Assembly: GCA_022824615.1 (NCBI GenBank)
Contig: JAJDZM010000112.1
Span: 1-42,357, forward strand
DNA from: Candidatus Binatia bacterium
Lineage (GTDB): Bacteria; Desulfobacterota; Binatia; Bin18
Direction: 5' to 3'
DNA length: 42,357 bases
Shown piece after piece: positions 39,338 through 42,357 of the stretch; the first letter of the stretch is position 1, and each line of letters begins with the position of its first letter. The notes under the pieces were generated by a model, which did not search any database, was not told the origin of the DNA, and worked only from the letters and a program-made list of their open reading frames with translations. The position numbers were made by a program, and so were the translations under genes.

Positions 39338-40216
39338 CTAAGCGTGCGAGTTAGGCCCACGTCTCAAAGAGGGAACGTGTCCTCCAGTAGACAGGAGATG
39401 CTGGACCCGTTTCCTCTTTTTCCCCTTATCCAGTCTCACTGGAAGAGGGGACGCCACAATCTGATCAGTAAAGCGCGCATCAAAAACGGTTGCTCGTCGG
39501 TCTCGTGGCCAGCGCTCCAGTACCCGTTGCATCAGCACAAACACGGTCGGGCGGATCTGCTGGCCAAGCCGAATCGCGACCTGGCGGTCGGATAGAAACA
39601 GGGTATATCCTCGCCGGTCGTTCCAATGAATTTCGGACAGCGCCACGTTCCATTCCTGTATCAGCGAGAGACATAACCGAACTCCGGCCAGGACTGTCCT
39701 GACAGTCTGTGTTTCCAGGGGAACCCGCTCAAGCCCGCTCACATACGGCAGATCGTGCACGCTCGATGCGGGAGCGACAAAGCTGTCACCATTCCCATCC
39801 AGATACGTGGCTTCTGGACGCCGGATGCGCGCTATGGGGTGACGCTCGTGGATCGTCAGATAAATACGCTGCGGGAACTCCCGGGTGACACCAGCAGTGT
39901 GGACCCAGGGGTGTCGCCGCAAACGCTGCTCCACTGCCTGGACGTCCAGAGCGATAACATTCATCCCCGGCGTCACCCCTGTCCACTGTTTGATCTCGTC
40001 CGGTGTGAGCCTGCCGTCAGTTGAGACAACAATGTCTGTCGCGGCGAAGTACGGGTGCCGCTCGGCATAGTGTACCAAGGCGACGCCGCCTATGCTGCAA
40101 ACGATACACCCCAGCCCCAATAGGAGGAGCGGTCGGACTGGTATCAGGGTCCGTTGGACTACGACCTGCCATAGCCGGAGAGGGAGCGAGGACTCTTTGC
40201 GGGCCGGAGGTCTCAT
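39338..40216 (-). CDS. ftsQ: Cell division protein FtsQ
   Basis: This 292-residue single-pass protein has a cytoplasmic basic start, a membrane helix about 32-50 (LLLLGLGCIVCSIGGVALVH) and a POTRA domain (TDIVVSTDGRLTPDEIKQWT, then RRHPWVHTAGVTREFPQRIY). The FtsQ domain with LSEIHWNDRRGYTLFLSDRQ follows. It bridges FtsA/FtsZ to the septal wall machinery. The final 30 residues (KKRKRVQHLLSTGGHVPSLR and onward) lie over palindromic element copy D and are unlike an ordinary FtsQ end. The ATG overlaps ddl in an ATGA. Confidence 0.93.
   Translation of the reverse strand: MRPPARKESSLPLRLWQVVVQRTLIPVRPLLLLGLGCIVCSIGGVALVHYAERHPYFAATDIVVSTDGRLTPDEIKQWTGVTPGMNVIALDVQAVEQRLRRHPWVHTAGVTREFPQRIYLTIHERHPIARIRRPEATYLDGNGDSFVAPASSVHDLPYVSGLERVPLETQTVRTVLAGVRLCLSLIQEWNVALSEIHWNDRRGYTLFLSDRQVAIRLGQQIRPTVFVLMQRVLERWPRDRRATVFDARFTDQIVASPLPVRLDKGKKRKRVQHLLSTGGHVPSLRRGPNSHA
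39366..39419 (-). repeat. Palindromic element, copy D (in frame in ftsQ)
   Basis: Arms AAAGAGGGAACGTGTCC (39366-39382) and the reverse complement of AAAGAGGAAACGGGTCC (39403-39419) enclose a 20-base loop TCCAGTAGACAGGAGATGCT. Compared with copies A and B, position 7 of the arm is T-to-G on both sides, a paired change that keeps the hairpin. The element is translated from the opposite strand as the FtsQ tail. Confidence 0.88.
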
Positions 40217-41148
40217 ACTGCTCCTCGCGGAATATGGAGGGTTGCCTGCTGTAGAATAGCCTCCACGAGACCCTCATAGGACAGTCCATGATGGGCGGCG
40301 ATGCGTGGCAGATAACTCAACCCTGTCAAGCCAGGTAGCGAGTTCAATTCGATCAGAAAAATCTCCCCAGCCGGACTGACCCGCATATCGACTCGACTAT
40401 ATCCGCTGCACTCGAGGGCACGATGCGCCTGCCATGCCAGATTGAGAACCTGGGCATAGGTTGCTTCCGGCAGCGGGGCAGGCATGAGAAATTCTTCCCG
40501 TCCCGGCGTATATTTGACCTCATAGGAGTGGAATTCACCCTTGGCAATGACTTCCATTGCGCCAATCGCCTGTTCCTTGAGAATACCGACAGTGACTTCT
40601 TGCCCGGGAATATAGGCTTCCACCAAACACGCCGTGTCATACCGTAACGCCTGAGTCAGGGCGGAGGTGAGCGTCGCCTCGGAGCGGACGATACTCACCC
40701 CAACACTCGATCCTTCCGCAATCGGCTTGACGACGACCGGGTAGGAGGGCTCGACCTGCTCAGCCGGCGTCCCCCGCTCAACAATCTGCCAGTCGGGCGT
40801 TGGCAAATCGTGAGTTCGCCAGAGCCGTTTTGCCATCGGCTTATTCATGGCGACGGCACTCGCCAAGACGCCGGACCCCGTGTACGGAATCCCCAAAGTT
40901 TCCAGGACGCCTTGCACTGCCCCATCTTCTCCGAATTTTCCATGCAGGGCGATAAAAATGACATCCGTCTTTTGGGCCTGAGCAATCCAGGCACCATCGG
41001 GTTCAACCGGGATAGCCTGGACGCTATAGCCACGCGTCTCCAGCGCTGCACAGACCGCCTCTCCCGTCAGCCGGGAAATCTCCCGTTCCGCCGATAGTCC
41101 GCCCCAGAGCACCCCGACTTGCTGTTCGGATTTCATCTTGGCTACCAT
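40213..41148 (-). CDS. ddl: D-alanine-D-alanine ligase
   Basis: This 311-residue ATP-grasp ligase makes the D-Ala-D-Ala dipeptide for peptidoglycan. VGVLWGGLSAEREISRLTGE is the N-terminal signature, and FIALHGKFGEDGAVQGVLET follows. VVKPIAEGSSVGVSIV holds the ATP/omega-loop residues. YSRVDMRVSPAGEIFLIELN, then SLPGLTGLSYLPRIAA, contains the magnesium-binding E-x-N. The start ATG 41148 overlaps the murB stop; ATG 41136 is an alternative. It is in the usual place between murB and ftsQ. Confidence 0.96.
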   Translation of the reverse strand: MVAKMKSEQQVGVLWGGLSAEREISRLTGEAVCAALETRGYSVQAIPVEPDGAWIAQAQKTDVIFIALHGKFGEDGAVQGVLETLGIPYTGSGVLASAVAMNKPMAKRLWRTHDLPTPDWQIVERGTPAEQVEPSYPVVVKPIAEGSSVGVSIVRSEATLTSALTQALRYDTACLVEAYIPGQEVTVGILKEQAIGAMEVIAKGEFHSYEVKYTPGREEFLMPAPLPEATYAQVLNLAWQAHRALECSGYSRVDMRVSPAGEIFLIELNSLPGLTGLSYLPRIAAHHGLSYEGLVEAILQQATLHIPRGAV

Positions 41149-42080
41149 TCTCCAACCCGCCGGACCTCGGGCTCAAGCCAGACCCGTTCTTCTTGCCATA
41201 CCTGGCGTTGCACCTGTTCTATGAGGCGCCATACCTGGCTGGCTGTGGCCCCTCCCGTATTCACAATAAAATTGGCGTGCTGCTTGGAGACCTGGGCCTG
41301 TCCCTGACGGCTGCCCTTACAGCCCACCGCCTCAATCATGCGCCCCGCATAGCGCCCCGGTGGGTTCTTAAAGATGGACCCAGCGTTCGGGTATCCGTAG
41401 GGCTGACTGCGATGCCGTTTCTCGCGGGCCTGTTGCATCGCGGCCGTAATACTGGCTCGGGGCTTTTGCCGGAGCCGGAACACCCCCTCACTCACAATAA
41501 ATTGTGATGGGAGGGCAGTCGTTCTATAGGCAAAGCCAATCGAGGTCTTGGACAAGCGCAGAGATTGGCCTGTATGGGTCACCCCCGTGATGGTCTCAAC
41601 CACGGCACTCAGCTCGCCCCCAAAGGCCCCCGCATTCATCAAGAGGCCTCCCCCCACACGTCCAGGAATCCCCTCGGCAAATTCTACTCCTCCATACCCT
41701 TTGCGTGCGGCTTCTCGCACGAATTGACCTAATGAGCGGCTGGCACCGACACGAACCTGTGCAGTAGGCATCTGCCCAGGTTGGACCCCCCATTCGGCAT
41801 AGTCGAAACCCCGCCCCAGCCGAATCACGACTCCGCGGACTCCCTTGTCACTGACAAGGACATTCGTCCCCCCTCCGAGGAGGAAGCAGGGGACTCCGTA
41901 TTCCATCACCAGGCGCATCAGCACCTGAAGCTCTTCCAGGGTGTTCGGTTCGACAAAAATATCGGCAGGTCCACCAATACGAAAAGACGTGTAGCGGGCC
42001 AGACCAACATCAAAGCGCACACACGGACCGAGGGTGCGTCGCAGCTGCGTCTTCAGTGCCGTCCGCACCTCAGCTTGCAT
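41142..42080 (-). CDS. murB: UDP-N-acetylenolpyruvoylglucosamine reductase
   Basis: The protein is 312 residues from ATG 42080, which has GGAGG 5 bases upstream and overlaps the murC end by 11 bases; the frame is open to 42131 but without a ribosome site. MurB reduces the enolpyruvyl ether to UDP-MurNAc with NADPH and FAD. YTSFRIGGPADIFVEP, FLLGGGTNVLVSDKGVRG and EFAEGIPGRVGGGLLMNAGA are the FAD-binding blocks. YGYPNAGSIFKNPPGRYAGR carries the catalytic Ser. The C-terminal block ends with a conserved Glu region. Confidence 0.95.
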   Translation of the reverse strand: MQAEVRTALKTQLRRTLGPCVRFDVGLARYTSFRIGGPADIFVEPNTLEELQVLMRLVMEYGVPCFLLGGGTNVLVSDKGVRGVVIRLGRGFDYAEWGVQPGQMPTAQVRVGASRSLGQFVREAARKGYGGVEFAEGIPGRVGGGLLMNAGAFGGELSAVVETITGVTHTGQSLRLSKTSIGFAYRTTALPSQFIVSEGVFRLRQKPRASITAAMQQAREKRHRSQPYGYPNAGSIFKNPPGRYAGRMIEAVGCKGSRQGQAQVSKQHANFIVNTGGATASQVWRLIEQVQRQVWQEERVWLEPEVRRVGEW

Positions 42081-42357
42081 TGACGCCTCCATTCCGCAGT
42101 TGTGCGAGCAACTCGGGGCCGGTCTGGACAATGTCCCCGGCCCCGAGGGTCAATACTAAATCCCCCACTCGGGTGATGGTTTGGAGCGCCTGAGCCAGGT
42201 CCGCGCGCTGTGGGACAAAATGGACCTCGGCATGGCCACGGCGTTTGATAGCGTGATAGAGCTTCTCTCCCGAGATATCGGCCTGCGGCTCTTCCCCCGC
42301 AGGGTAGATTTCTGTCAACACCAAGACGTCCGCATCATCAAACGCAGACAGGAAGTC
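42070..42357 (-). CDS. murC: UDP-N-acetylmuramate-L-alanine ligase, C-terminal part
   Basis: The minus-strand frame is open from the window edge to a stop at 42070, giving about 95 residues. It reads DFLSAFDDADVLVLTEIYPA, then GEEPQADISGEKLYHAIKRR, then GDLVLTLGAGDIVQTGPEL. This is the C-terminal domain of MurC, which adds L-alanine to UDP-MurNAc. The 5' part lies beyond the window. Its end overlaps the murB start by 11 bases, the standard dcw coupling. Confidence 0.93.
   Translation of the reverse strand, partial: DFLSAFDDADVLVLTEIYPAGEEPQADISGEKLYHAIKRRGHAEVHFVPQRADLAQALQTITRVGDLVLTLGAGDIVQTGPELLAQLRNGGVNAS

Overview
The window looks like chromosomal DNA from an uncultured Gram-negative bacterium. 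A standard division and cell-wall (dcw) cluster (murC-murB-ddl-ftsQ-ftsA-ftsZ) and a lipid A type acyltransferase show an outer membrane. GC content is clearly above half by eye. Several genes are of types common in Tectomicrobia/Entotheonella, Binatota and Desulfobacterota-like metagenome genomes: CaiB/BaiF CoA-transferase, D-aminoacylase-type amidohydrolase, EthD, and a spore-photoproduct-lyase-like radical SAM protein. That placement is inference. No rRNA, tRNA, CRISPR array or intact insertion sequence was recognised.

Layout. 1-567 (minus): the 5' end of a type I-G (formerly I-U) cas3, preceded by a 63-codon ORF. 807-6429 (plus): a DUF58, BatA-like VWA and large VWA operon, without its usual MoxR ATPase. 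6629-7240: phosphoglycerate mutase. 11063-7374 (minus): engB, a family 2 glycosyltransferase, an unknown gene, an SPL-like radical SAM gene and a flavin reductase. 11191-13515 (plus): four genes coupled by 4-base overlaps (membrane protein, thioesterase, M50 protease, dCMP deaminase). 15494-13571 (minus): ferritin-like protein, LpxL-like acyltransferase and a 50-residue membrane peptide. 15561-17242: a His/Met-rich lipoprotein and a partner secreted protein. 17269-20568: an accessory island with a regulator, a divergent small gene, an FkbM methyltransferase, HigBA, another XRE protein and an Smr-domain protein. 20735-24988: a probable catabolic set (heme-oxygenase-fold protein, amidohydrolase, EthD, CoA-transferase). 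25051-28347: an ABC-2 exporter and a DUF4139 protein. 28447-30973: a decayed defence-like patch (Uma2 pseudogene, broken unknown gene, Mrr-like nuclease, DUF4258/YgiT pair). 31179-34450: pyruvate/2-oxoacid dehydrogenase E1 alpha, E1 beta and E2. 36770-34493 (minus): a radical SAM gene and acpS. 42357-36865 (minus): the dcw cluster.

The most unusual signal is a 53-55 bp palindromic element present four times (6278, 32157, 34900, 39366), with 17-base arms around AAAGAGTAAACGTGTCC. Two copies lie in frame inside genes: a VWA protein and the C-terminus of ftsQ. Two others supply the last codons and stop (Lys-Glu-stop) of pdhA and of a radical SAM gene. The ftsQ copy shares the same T-to-G change in both arms, which keeps that base pair. 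Other repeat families have also entered reading frames: a 97 bp nested palindrome in the BatA-like gene, a C-rich palindrome in the acyltransferase N-terminus, and a dispersed TCGACTCCGCTCAGGACAGG-type repeat in the radical SAM gene. The genome appears to tolerate palindromic repeats that become protein, somewhat like Rickettsia palindromic elements.
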